Below, piece by piece: positions 12,091 through 23,510 of a stretch of 64,000 bases of DNA (the stretch's first letter is position 1; each line of letters opens with the position of its first letter). This stretch comes from Datisca glomerata (Eukaryota > Streptophyta > Magnoliopsida > Cucurbitales > Datiscaceae). A model generated the notes under the pieces. That model was not told the origin of the DNA. It did not search any database and worked only from the letters and a program-made list of their open reading frames with translations. The stretch spans positions 1,083,524-1,147,523 of the forward strand of contig QANY01013855.1 of the NCBI GenBank assembly GCA_003255025.1, written 5' to 3'. The translations under genes were made by a program, and so were the position numbers.

Positions 12091-12180
12091 GATACTGGGC
12101 TATTGTGGCCATTAGAATGCACTTTGAAGCAATTTGGGCCACACAAAGCCCAACAGGTAGTTGTTTTTTTGGAAGTTTTT

Positions 12181-12870
12181 TAATTCACCAAATATGTAGT
12201 GGGATTCACTAAATACGTACAAAATAATAATTCTTGGAGGGGTTCATCAAATATGTACTGGAGTTCATCAATTACGCAGTGAGGTTCACCAATTACCTAG
12301 TGAGATTCACCAAATACGTACAAAAGAATAATTCTTAGATGGGTTCATAATTTATGTAGTAGGGTTCACCAATTACGTAGTGGAGTTCACCAAATACGTA
12401 CAAAAGAATAATTCTTGGATGGGTTCACCAATTACGTAGTGAGGTTCACCAAATACGTACAAAAGAATAATTCTTGGAGGGGTTCAACAATTACGTACTT
12501 AGGTTCACCAATTATATACTGAGTTCACCAAATACGTACAAAATAATAATTCTTGGAGGGGTTCACCAAATACATACTGGGATTCACCAATTATGTACTG
12601 GGGTTCACTAAATAGTTACACAATAATAATTCTTGGAGGGGTTCACCAAATACGTACTGGGGTTCATTAAATACATAGTGGAGTTCACCAATTATGTAGT
12701 GGGGTTCACTAAATACGTGCAAAGTAATAAATCTTGGAGGGATTCACCAAATACGTATTGGTTTCACTAATTACGTACTGGGATTTATAAAAAAAAAAGA
12801 ATTTTTAAATTTTGCTGAACCCCTGAAGAATTTGTTGTACACTACTACGTATTTGATGAATCCCTAAAAC
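12181..12870 (+). repeat. Minisatellite of 20-bp TTCACCA monomers
   Basis: About thirty degenerate 20-bp monomers of the type GGGTTCACCAAATACGTAGT run through this stretch. Every few monomers one is replaced by AAAATAATAATTCTTGGAGG. These marker units occur near 12231, 12331, 12411, 12471, 12550, 12631 and 12731, giving spacings of about 100, 80, 60, 80, 80 and 100 bp, all multiples of 20. Near 12831-12870 the monomer appears in reverse orientation. No protein is encoded. Confidence 0.85.
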
Positions 12871-13100
12871 CTAATCGCCATACCTAATAGGCAAATCAAC
12901 TATTTTTAGCCCCTAAACGCCATCTTGAAAGTGCTAATCGCATCGTCAAAGCCATGCGCTAGTTTAATGTATCAAATCGCCTGTTTCATTCCCCAAATGC
13001 CATGTTCTAATAGACGATCGCCATCCTCCCTCCCAATCACCATGTTTTTACTCCTAATCACCATTTATATGTATCTAATTGCCATTCCTCATATTTTTTC
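12865..13100 (+). repeat. Run of CCTAATCGCCAT-like modules
   Basis: The core CTAATCGCCAT recurs in variant form: cctaatcgccat, cctaaacgccat, ccaaatgccat, gacgatcgccat, cccaatcaccat, cctaatcaccat and ctaattgccat. Spacing is about 20-35 bp. Similar words on both strands (AGGCGATTAGG, GGCGTTTGGGG) appear at 20.5-20.95 kb inside the Mutator-like region. A shared origin is likely but not proven. Confidence 0.6.
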
Positions 13101-14595
13101 TTTAATATGATATTTTTGTAATTATTTATTGTACACCAGAAAAATCATTGATAAAAATAGAAAAAAACTCATTATTTCAATGCAAACATTCATGATACTC
13201 ACTTACTATGTGAAATTATATTGCATTAATTAAGGATTCCTGAAATAATTGAACATTTGATCATAAACCCGATAAAAGTTGTCAGTTGTTGTGCTTTGGT
13301 GATAAGTATCGAGTGAGACGGATTTTCACAAAATATATTTGTATATAGTGAATGTTATGATGGTTCGTAAATCATATTTTTTAGTTTGATGAACATGTAT
13401 AACCTTTAAGGTCAGATTCTACTGTTAGATTGAGCATATCACTTCAAAAAATATGACATTCTACAAGAGGAGGTGGATATCCCCGTGAAAAGTAATCCAC
13501 AGGGATCATGGGGTGCATGTGACAGCCCATCATATTAAAAGTCCGCATTTTTCGTGAGGCGCAACGCCTCCTGTGAAGACCCCTGTGGTATCTCAACTTT
13601 TAGAGGATTTTTTGACTCTTGTAGAACGTTGTTTAATGAGAGTTTATAACTCCTGTTATTTTTATTCAACAAGTGTTTTTAATTCTCGTGAATTAATATT
13701 CACATGTATTTTTGTATCCTATTAAATCAGATGCCATAAGGTTTTTTGAATCTCATTGATATAGATTTTTGTTATAAATTATGTCTCTTATAAAGAGATT
13801 TTTCTGGCATTTTATAAATGCTATTTTTTACATCGAGTCACAAGTGTATGCAATACTTGAATTCAAACACCAAAATATCAAGTCGCAAGTATATGGACAC
13901 AAAACTCGCTCAATATTTTCGTTTAGCTTATTAGAAATCTCTCTTATGAGGTAACGAATGTAAGCACAAGTCAAGAAGATTCAAGAAATTAGAAGGTATT
14001 ACGAATGCAAGACCTGCCTTAAGCTACTTTGTCATGTTAGCCATCTGAACACAATTCAACAAAAAATGACATCTTACACAAATAAAGCACAAAGCTTCGT
14101 CGGAATACATTCTGCATTTGTTCATTACAAGAATCAAATGCCACTAAAATAAGACCAAATAGCTTTTCAAGTATAAAATAAATCCATATTCTATTACTGT
14201 AACCAACATTATGACAATGAGAGTGCATGATAATATCCATAAAGAATAGTCAAAGCATTTATTTTTTATCCGTATATAGTCAATGCATTTATATAAAATA
14301 TAACCTTGAGAAAACCATTGAGCAAATTACCAAAGTCTAGATTCCTACTCCAATCGAAGTCTACTTTCTTCAGTTCGTGAGTTAATGATCAGTAACATTC
14401 CGGACAGATAAGTCTCTGATCTTGAAAGGATGATTCTAGTTGTGCTTATCATCAAACTGTTAACAAATATATTATTTGATCTTTCTCATAGATGAAACAA
14501 TCAAAATGAGATATGCTGAAAATTCAACTCAATACCAAAAATAGGAGAAGTCAACTAACTTAAATATGTGTAGCCACATATATCACTCACTGTTT

Positions 14596-16101
14596 TTAAA
14601 GAGGTGACATTTCCACGCTAAGAATACACATAGTTTTGGGAGGCAAAGACTTCTCCACATCCTTGATCACTCTTTGGAGAATGTGAGGCCTTAGTTCCAT
14701 ATGTAGATTAGCAAGCTAAAAAAACCCAAATGAGAGAACAAATATAAATGAAACGACATTATTCATGCAGATATAGGGAAGCCAGAAGAATCAACAAAAA
14801 ATTACCTCAATCTCATTAAATGAACTAAGGTTCTTGTAATTTTGAATACAATTGTCCTTACTTTTGAACTTTTCATGATCAAGAAAATGAAAAACAGTGG
14901 GAACAAGAAAAGGAAGAATTAAAACAATTAGAATCATGATCAATATGCTGCAATAATTAGTCTGAGCACAGGATAAAGAAAAACACGATGTTTTATCATA
15001 TGGTTTCCACTAGCTAAAGGAAGTTCAACATAACATAAGATGTAAGAGAAGGCAGTCTATTGTTTGCAACTTTATTGAGTTATAAAAATTATGAAAGTAA
15101 TATATACCAGATAAATCATTAACTTTCATAGCCATGTCCTTAATTCCTTAAAGAATAATGACAATAACAATTGAGGAAAATGAGGTACCAATTTGCAAGG
15201 TTTTGCTAAAAATAGAGGATAACAGTACAACCTATATAATAGTAACAGGACTAATTGTAACAATAGAACTTATAGAACAATTAAACTTTATATAAAAATA
15301 GAGCTAATATAACAATTAAACTTTATATAATAAAAAAAAATTCACCATTTGGGAAGCATCTACCTCCATGAGAGCACCCCCACAAGCAATAAAAGATTGA
15401 GAAACCTAGACACAAGAGCACAAGTTAACAATGCTACATAAGTATCTCACATATCCAGATTTGAGAATCAAATACACCGTCAATAAATTTTAAGTAATAC
15501 CGAAAAAGGAAGAACAACACCAAAAAACAAATCTAGAAGAAACATCAACACATCTCAAAAGCGATGAACTAAATAAAATCAGCAAGTAGAAAACAAAACA
15601 TACAAGCAAAAACCTTGTGGTAGGTGGTGCCATCTTCTCTAATGAGCCAACTAGCTTCACAGAAGATAGCTTCTCGCACGCACCTGCTTTGGACAAGTTT
15701 TTTTCAAACCCACATGTGTAAAATGAGGGAGGATAAAAAGAACATCCTTTTTTATAAAAGGTGTAAACAATGAAGCAAAGACATGAAGACAATCTGACTA
15801 AATCACAGATAAAAATTCTAAATAGCAATTGTATAATAAACTCTTACCATAGTCAAAAGATGCAACAACAAGAACTGAGTTGTTACCCCGTCATTACCAA
15901 GAACAGATGTAAGATGCTTTAACAATTCTATCTTATCTTTTTGAACAGATGCGGATTTGGTTGTAAAACAATGAAAAATCACAGGTATGGTTTAGAAATT
16001 GCATAAAAGAGAATGAAAGGCAAAACCTGAAAATCAATGTCCACTTCTGCAATGAAAACCAAAGAATCAGAAGATTCTTCAGCTGACAAACCCTTGCTCA
16101 T
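14596..16101 (-). pseudogene. Captured host-gene exons inside the CACTA element
   Basis: Minus-strand exon-like blocks are visible. An ATG exon at 16027-16101 reads MSKGLSAEESSDSLVFIAEV and DIDFQ, followed by a GT donor. A block from 15848 reads KIELLKHLTSVLGNDGVTTQ and FLLLHLLTM before GTAAGAG, then VRAR after an AG acceptor at about 15683. Further blocks give VSQSFIACGGALMEV (near 15380) and [20 protein letters not shown] to a TAA (14596-14720). The second block with VRAR resembles MCM-binding protein (ETG1/MCMBP), a nuclear partner of the MCM helicase. The other blocks I do not recognise, and more than one donor gene is possible. A frameshift and a missing acceptor suggest no full product. 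Confidence 0.45.
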
Positions 16102-16168
16102 TCTCTTCTTTTAATAGAGAGAGATATAGGCTAATCTAGAGAAAGAAGCTAATCTAGAGAGAGAAGCT

Positions 16169-16200
16169 AATCTACTCTCTCTCTCTCTCTCTTCTTCGAT
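16169..16200. repeat. CT microsatellite in leader of captured gene
   Basis: A run of CTCTCTCT lies just upstream of the minus-strand ATG at 16101 (GA-rich on that strand). A twofold repeat of gctaatctagagagagaa precedes it. CT/GA tracts are frequent in plant 5' leaders, and it may be part of a captured promoter. Confidence 0.7.
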
Positions 16201-16684
16201 GAAGGTTTGGATTTTGAGAGGAAGAAGCTGCAAAAGAAAGAGAGAAGATTGAAAAGGGGATTCATGAAGCTTCTGAGATCGTGAGCTTCTGAAAATCACG
16301 AGCTTCTGAAGAGGGTAATTGCGGCCAAGCCCTATGTTGTATGTTGTATTTTTCTGAGGTTGAAGTTGAGAGACCCAGGGAAAATTAGAAGGATTCATGG
16401 AGTGAAAGGAATCGGGTTGAGCTTCTGAAAATGGAGAATGAATGTGCAAGATACAAAGAAGAGTGAAGACTGTAGAGGGAAGAGGGAAGAGAGGGATTCA
16501 ATAAGAGCAATGTCGCTACTATAAAATTCTAGTCCCCCTCTTTTTGCCTTTCGCATTTTTTTTTTACTTTTAACCAGAACAAATTTTATTTGATTTATAA
16601 ATCTCCTGTTGTTTCTAGTTTTCAACAACAGGAGACTAAAAATCTTGTATTTTATTCCTGTAGAATACCATATTTCTTGTAGTG

Positions 16685-17153
16685 TATCCCCTAAAAAGTT
16701 TGAAATTAAATATTGAAATTTGGAATTTAACCTTTTTATTTTATAATAATAACCCCATAATTTTTAAAAAATAACCTTTGATGTTTTAATTAATTTATCC
16801 CAATAAAATTAATTTTCAAATCTAACCTTATTTCTTATCAAAATTAACCCCAACATTAAAAAACCCATTCCCCTTATTCTTAAAAAATCAATACCAACCC
16901 TTCCCCGTCTCTCCCAACACTTCATTTCTCTTCACTCAAACCCTATTTCCTTCTTCTTCAATCCATCTTCATCTCTTTCTTCATAGCCCGAAATCCATCA
17001 AAACCGATCCAAATCCATTACAACTCCCGAGTCAAACCCGTAATCTCTCATCGAACACATCTTTTGCAACACATGAGTCAAAACCGGTGCCAAATCCCTC
17101 CAGCCCGCGACCCTAAACCCCACATCCTTCTAATGTTGTATTTTCACCAAATA
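16685..17153 (+). promoter_or_regulatory. AT-rich upstream region of the PMD gene
   Basis: The stretch from 16690 to about 16860 is AT-rich and is followed by CT-rich sequence (16900-17000, for example ttcttcttcaatcc), as often seen in plant 5' leaders. No firm TATA box was chosen. It leads into the ATG at 17154. It may also contain part of the Mutator-like terminal repeat, which could not be delimited. Confidence 0.35.
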
Positions 17154-20060
17154 ATGGCTAGAGGAAAGCATAAAGTTACAAATGGAACATTGAGTGTAAC
17201 GACACAACCAAGTTTGAGCTTGAGCGTCTCGAAAGGGCCGTACGATGCCATCGGTTATGGGGTGAAAAGATTTCATCTAAAGAATCAAAATCTTAGTAGC
17301 CCTATTCTTCAAATTGCTCCAACGGAGCATATATATCACCCAAGCAAACAAGATGTAAGTTTTTCTTTAAAGATTTTGAATTTTATGTGTTATATTGTTA
17401 AAATACCTAATAAATACTTGATTCATTCTGCAAATTGGGTGTTTTTTATGTGATGATTATAGAAATGTATGTTTGTTGGTAGAAATATATGTCTTGGATG
17501 GAAAACTATAGTATTTTCATGAGTGCCCGTAAAGTGTTTGACAAAATATCATAATGAATTATATGGGTATTTTTTTTTCATTGATTGTAAGGTGTTTGAT
17601 AAAATTCCATATTGAGATTTATACTATATTTATATGAATGCTCGTAACATGTTTGATGAAATGTTATTTCCCATCCAAGGATAAAATGTAAGTTCTTTAA
17701 CAAAAAAAAGTTGGTTGTTATGTGTTATATTGTTAAAACACCAAATAGATACTTGAATAATTTTGAAAACTGAGTGTTTTTTATGTGATGCTTTTAGAAA
17801 TGCATGATTATTCATAGCGATATATGTTTTGGATGAAAAATTATAGTGTATGTTTATTTCCAGTAAGGTGTTCGACGAAATGTCACAATAGGGATTATAG
17901 TACATTTTTCTCCACACACCTTTTTCACTAAGTTATACTTATATTTTGGTATTTTAGGCTGTTCTCCACACACGTTTCTCACTAAGTCATACTTACATTT
18001 TGGTTTTTAGGCTGATTTCTATGATCTTGGTATTCGTGGGTTTGGGAACACTACACTAGTAGCTCGATGATACAGTAGGCTTCCTGAAAAATGTGAGATG
18101 GAATGTCGGTGCCTTCGGGTGTAGTTATTTTATAAGTATATTGAAAAATGGTGAGATGGATAGCGTCCTACTGAAAATTCCAGCCGGTAAATGGTGGGAT
18201 ACAACCCACACCTTTCATATAGATGAAGTGGGTGAAATGACAATGACCCCATTGGACTTTGCTGTGATAACTGGCCTGAAAGTCGACGGTCGATACCTAG
18301 ACTATGATTTGGAACTCTAAAAGAACAAGAAGACTTTGCAAAAGCTAGTTGGCAAGCCATTGTCAGAGGTCGGAGAAAAAAAGTTAGTTATCAATGAATA
18401 TTTGATAAGTATGGTACGTACGAGTGTACTACTCCTAAGCAGGAGGACATTTTGACGAGAGTCTTTCTTCTGGTTCTCTTGGGTAGTACACTTTTTTGCC
18501 ACAAGAGCAATAAAGTACATTTGTACTTCCTTCCCATCCTATAGAAAAGAGACGAGATACGAGAGTATAATTGGAGTGGTTCAGCGTTGTCTGTATTGTA
18601 TTGCAATATGGAATCTTTATGTGGCGGTAAAAGTGTAGGTACATGGGATTTTTGGAGAGCATGAGAGGGATGGGCTTGTGAGTACTTTCTGTGATTGGCA
18701 CTGAGCATACCATTGAGTGGTCCAGACACGCTTCCAAGGGTAGCATGTTGGATAGACATTGAGTCAGGAACAAGAGATGTTGGTTATTGCCAAAATGAAT
18801 TCCGTGTTAAACTTCGATACGTGAGGTCCAATGGGGTATGAATAATTTTTTTCCTGGCAAACTATTTGTATGACTATTGCATCAATTGGTACCCTTGGGG
18901 ATAATGTACAAACTTGCCTGACTACTGCATCGACAGTATACCTCCTACCACCATGAGAACCTTGCTGTAAAGACCTGCAGGAAGAGCATGGTACTTTGGT
19001 GAGCGCGTCTCACGGTAGAGTATGGGAACTGAGGCGCTGTACATCCTATACAGACCCGTAAATTCAATGTTATGTGAGCAACCATTCACCAGAGAGGATC
19101 TGTCTGGTGGTCTTGGAGGTTTTAGAGCGACACACTTTATCCAAGATGTAGATGGCAATGATACTTATGATAAATTCTAGAAAAATTGGTTGTCTTACAA
19201 TTATGATGGGGCATATTCATTTTCGTAGGTGCTTAACGTCTTTAAGTGTTTTTAAATATAAGAGATTACTCATTTTCTTATATAATGTACTTCTGTAATC
19301 TAATATGTATAGGCAACAACACCAACAACCGCAACGACCACAACAATACCAGGAGCATCAGGGCTGGCTAGAGCGATTATTGATGATATAAGAATGGCTG
19401 ACATCCCACTACCATCGTGGAAGATTCAATTACCACTCCTAGATGGTGGTAGTGAGTTGGTTGACATTCCAAATCATGTTCCAGTCTAAGGTCTTCCATC
19501 TGCTGAAGTCGATTATGTGAGTTATGATGTTAATATTTACTATTTAGTTATTCAATATCATATTAACGCGTAATTCAGATAATGCAGGTGCCGGCGGCAT
19601 GTGAGGTAGACATGATGCGCATGATTTGCGTTCTCAACAAGATGTTATTCGAGAAAATGTTGAGCGCACGTGAGGCGATGATGAAGTCGATGATAAAGGC
19701 CAAATCATCAATGAAAAAAACGTTAAGAAAATTGTAAACTTACAATTTTTCCCTATTTACTTTTTAGTTTGAAATCAAAATATACTGAATATGTACACTT
19801 GTAGGCGAAGTTGCAAAGACGCCTGCACATGTATGAAACTCAAGCAAGCAGGCATGAGAGTGATGATAACGAAGTTGATGAAGATGATGAAAATGGTGAA
19901 GATTAAGTTAATGATGATGAAGACGACCATGATGACGACACCAATGAGGATACTGAATCAGAACGAGAACATGAAGGACCTACAAAGCATTCACATGATG
20001 CTTTGCCGAAAAATAGAAAAGTTGCACCATGGTGTATTGTCAAAGTTGATATCAACTTTT
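17154..20060 (+). pseudogene. Plant mobile domain (PMD / MAIN-like) gene carried by a Mutator-like element
   Basis: Exon 1 from ATG 17154 reads MARGKHKV and ends near 17351 at a GTAAGT donor. From 18011, after an AG acceptor, comes ADFYDLGIRGFGNTTLVAR then a stop. The core PMD block lies at 18160-18320: WWDTTHTFHIDEVGEMTMT followed by PLDFAVITGLKVDGR. This matches the family pattern W-ThTFh-GEmT-T-Dva-i-GL-vdG. Further PMD blocks (VLLGSTLFCHKS near 18480; YFGERVSR near 18990) need frame changes. A late exon (19803-20060) is rich in Asp/Glu. PMD proteins include Arabidopsis MAIN and MAIL1, linked to transposon silencing and genome stability, and many copies ride on transposons. This copy has several stops and frameshifts. 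Confidence 0.7.
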
Positions 20061-20489
20061 TATGGATATAAATATGGTGGATTCTATGTTTGTTTAGATT
20101 TTATGTTTTTTAGATTCCAAGTTTGTTTGGATTGGATTCTAAGTTTTTTTAGAATATAAATTTATCTAAGTTACTTAACATTGCATGACAGGCATTTGAC
20201 ATATTATGGATATAAATATGCAATTAATATTGTAGGTTTTCAAATATTTATGGGGAGGTTCTATTGAATCGTTGGTTAAAGTTTGAAAGTGGATTCTAAG
20301 GATAACATTTACAAACCGTCAATCTATCCAATTGGATTCTACGATTCACCCTTTACGTTATGGCTCGTCTCGTCTTACAAACTATCAATCTATCCGAACA
20401 TTTTATTGGTGACAAATAAAAAATAATTTTTCCATTCAGGTTTTTTATGCATAATAAGGAGTATTGGAATCAAGCGCTTGACATAAAGG

Positions 20490-20960
20490 CGAATGTCACG
20501 ATAGGACAATGGCAGAACGCCTGTTATAATGGCGTTTGGGGACCAAACGCCATCAGTAGTCCTCAAACCTCATTCATGATTGGTGATTCGCCACTCATGA
20601 ATAGCATTTGGGGCCTAATGGTCACGCCCCAAATGCTTGATTTGATGGTACACGGGCCAGACACCTGTTAGAATGACGTCTAGGGACCAGATGCATCAGC
20701 AGTCCCCAATAACATGATTTAATGGGGTTTGGCCCGTGTCCCATCTACACGGGATAGACGTCTATTTTAATGGTGTTTTGGGCCCAAAAGCCATCAGCAG
20801 GCCCCAAACGCCATTTATGAATCAGACACGGGCTAGACGCTTGTTACCATGGCGTTTGGGACCAAACGCTTACTGCAGGCCCCAAATGCCTGTTGTTATA
20901 GGAGATTCGCTGACCTATAGGCGATTAGGACCACCAAAGTAGTGTTTGGGGTCCTAATAA
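20490..20960. repeat. Cluster of short palindromes with GGCGTTTGGGG core
   Basis: GC-rich for this window. Perfect inverted repeats include ATGGCGTTTGG / CCAAACGCCAT (20529-20553, 3-nt loop), AGCATTTGGGGC / GCCCCAAATGCT (20603-20637, 11-nt loop) and GCGTTTGG / CCAAACGC (20852-20869, 2-nt loop). A near-palindrome centred on GGGCCC lies around 20771-20793. Words such as ACACGGGCTAGACG and CATCAGCAGGCCCC are repeated between them. No protein is encoded. The cluster sits between the PMD and transposase pseudogenes. Confidence 0.8.
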
Positions 20961-21127
20961 CCTAATTTGACCAATTTATTGGTTGGTGATGTCTGGTGGT
21001 TGTGAAATTAATAGGGGTAATTACTCTTCGTAAACCATCTCTAAAAATCATATATTCACTCAACTAAACACATTCTCACTAATTTTCAAGTGCTCTAAAC
21101 TTCGAATACACTTAAGCATCTTCAAAG
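20961..21127 (+). promoter_or_regulatory. Leader of the Mutator-like transposase gene
   Basis: AT-rich DNA leading to ATG 21128. No clear TATA box was chosen. It lies between the palindrome cluster and the transposase start, so regulatory sequence would be expected here, but none is shown by a recognisable motif. Confidence 0.3.
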
Positions 21128-23510
21128 ATGAGTCATCATGAAGTATCCATAAAACCAGGTGAGACGAGTACGCGACCGAGTTCATCCACATTAACAAACT
21201 TTCGAAATGAGGATGTTATTGGTGAAAATTTTGATACGATATAAGAGGTCGAACATTTCTACTATAAATATGCATCCGACGTTGAGTTTAGTGTACGGAA
21301 ATACGATAAATGCAAGAACATAGAGGGAGAAACTGTGCTATGGAGATGAGTTTGCACAAAAGAAGGAATTCAAGAGAAAAAATATATGGGCAGAGAGGAC
21401 ACCAAGCGAGAACTAAGAGGCTTGACAATGGTGGATTTTCGTGCTTGTTTAGGGTGAACTTGGATAAGAAGATGAAAAAATGGGTCGTTAAAGATTTTGA
21501 AGCTAAGCACAACCATCCCACCGCCTCATTACAGGACGTGCCCTTTCTTCGATCCAATAGAGCAATGAATGAAGCAGTCATGGCTTAGGCAATAGGATTG
21601 TACAATGTTGGTGTAAGGCTAAGACAAGTGTTCAATTACATGGTTGACCAAGTAGGTGGTTTTGAAAATGTCAGGTTCTTACGGGCGAATCTCTACAATA
21701 AGATGGAGAAGCAGCGAAAAGAGCAGATAATCGAAACTAATTCAGAAGCTTATATTGCTTTTTTTTACTGCAAAATTGGAGTGGATCCAGATATGTAGTG
21801 CAAATACAACATTGACACGGATAACTGTCTAGAAAATTTGTTCTGGGCAGACTCGACGTGCCAAGTTGACTATCACATTTTTTGTGATGCATTGGCGCTC
21901 GATACGACTTACAAGATGAACGCATCAAGAGATCACTCGTGATTTTTCGTGGCGTGAACAATCACTACAAGACCACGATATTTGGTTTCGCATTATTGGT
22001 TGATGAGACAGTGGAAACCTGTCAATGGGTGTTGAGAACTTTCTTGGATGCCATGAAAAACAAAATGCCCCATTCGGTCATTATAAATGGTGATAAGGCA
22101 ATGCGTAAAGCAATCAAGACGGTCCTCCCCAATTGCAATCATCGACTTTGTACATGGCATCTCGAACGAAATGCCCAATCAAATGTGCATAACCCAAATT
22201 TTCTACAGGCATTCAAGAGTCATGTTTGACATACTTAGTAAAAGGGAGTTCAAAGAGGAATGAGATCGTTTGATAGAGTCGTTCAACCTCAGGCAAAACA
22301 AATGGGTACAATGGATGTATATGAAGCTTGAACATTGGAAGAGGCCTTCCAACACAGAAAATTCTTTGCTTTCATAATAACGACGCAATGATCTAAAGGT
22401 GTGAATGCGTATATCTACCGATTCGTTGAACGTCGATCTAAACTATTTGAATTAGTGCTACAATTCGATCGGGCGTTAGCATATATTCAACACGAAAAGA
22501 GCTTGGACAATTGCTAGATGACAAATGAAACGCCTGTGCTTCAGACTCACTTGCATGCGTTAGAGTAACGTGTGCGTAAGGAGATAATGGGTGAATCATC
22601 GTTTATATTTTGTGCTCTGACACATGATGGGGAGGCTCGAAATTATTCCTTGGTCACGTTTGGGGTGTCGAATGACTTATACTTAGTGACACGAGACCAA
22701 AAACTGGATACGCTCAAGTGCAGTTGTGGAAAATTTGAATAAGTGGTGATACCGTTTTGGCAAATGTTTACTATTATGAAAGTAGAACATATGCAACAGA
22801 TCCCAATCACGTGCATACTAGACCAGTGCGGATCACTGTGATAAGTAATATGCTACCAACCGGGTCAAGCCATTCTCATCTGGATACAGATGGGACAATA
22901 TTGTTTCAGTAAAATTTGATCCAACTAGCCGCCAAAAAACTGGCTCACTTTGCGTCAAAGTCAAATGAATGGTCGACTCGAGCCAAAGTGGAGGTTGTGA
23001 TACTTTGTGCAAAATATGAGACTTTGTTGAATGAGAAGGTCGCCAAAGAACATGATGTGAAGTATGAGGATGATGTAGAGATTAAAAGAGGCCCCGTTGA
23101 AGACCCGGTAATCGTGACGACGAAGGGCAACCAAGGTGCTAGCTCCAGTAAAGCACGACCAACCACCCATAGATGTGGCCATTATAAGAACACTAGAAAT
23201 ACCAAACATATATGTCCACAACTATCGAGCGATGTGCATGCGACGATGCTAGACAATAATAATGATGATCCAGCACCATCTAGCGTGTAAGGTGTACATG
23301 CGACAGGGGTCTCCGGACAAGGTGCGTCCCCATTCAATGTGCAAGGTGCATACACAATCAATGTGCAAGGTTCATACACATTCAATGTGCAAGGTGCGTA
23401 TCCATTCGACCCATATATATACCCACCATCATTCAAGGCACAAGGTGGGTACCCTATGTACAACACAAACATCCCATACTGGTATAATTTTTCGTATCCC
23501 CTGCCGTAGT
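21128..23510 (+). pseudogene. FAR1/FHY3-type Mutator-like transposase, broken
   Basis: From ATG 21128 the frame reads into a FAR1 DNA-binding domain (about 21215-21560: EVEHFYYKYAS, FSVRKYDKC, FEAKHNHP). The MULE transposase core follows: FWADST and LALDTTYKMN (about 21843-21920), IFRGVNNHYKTTIFGFALL, NGDKAMRKAIK and HRLCTWHLERNA (about 21940-22170). A SWIM-like CSCGKFE lies near 22720, but its later Cys and His are replaced (IPFWQMF). The tail has a worn zinc knuckle and repeated NVQGAY/NVQGSY units (about 23330-23400). Stops include 21242-21244, TAG at 21586-21588 and TAG after GVDPDM. The family cuts and pastes DNA at terminal inverted repeats, and host FHY3/FAR1 factors derive from it. 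This copy is dead. Confidence 0.85.

Larger units (their letters stand above)
13440..16684. mobile_element. Complete non-autonomous CACTA transposon
   Basis: The left end at 13440 reads CACTTCAAAAAATATG. The right end, reverse complemented from 16684, reads CACTACAAGAAATATG. Across 26 bp the termini agree at 22 positions. Both sides carry the 3-bp target duplication TAT (13437-13439 and 16685-16687), the size used by the CACTA superfamily. The element is 3,245 bp, with no recognisable transposase, so movement would need a helper. Inside is a minus-strand, gene-like exon series starting under a CT-rich leader. Confidence 0.88.

Noticed and set aside
12181..12870. Possible CRISPR-like array
   Set aside because: Units are contiguous 20-bp monomers without unique spacers, and the host is a plant.
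15490..15828. 112-residue minus-strand open frame inside the CACTA element
   Set aside because: It reads across predicted splice sites; only the segment around KLSSVKLVG may be exonic, so the frame as a whole is not a protein.
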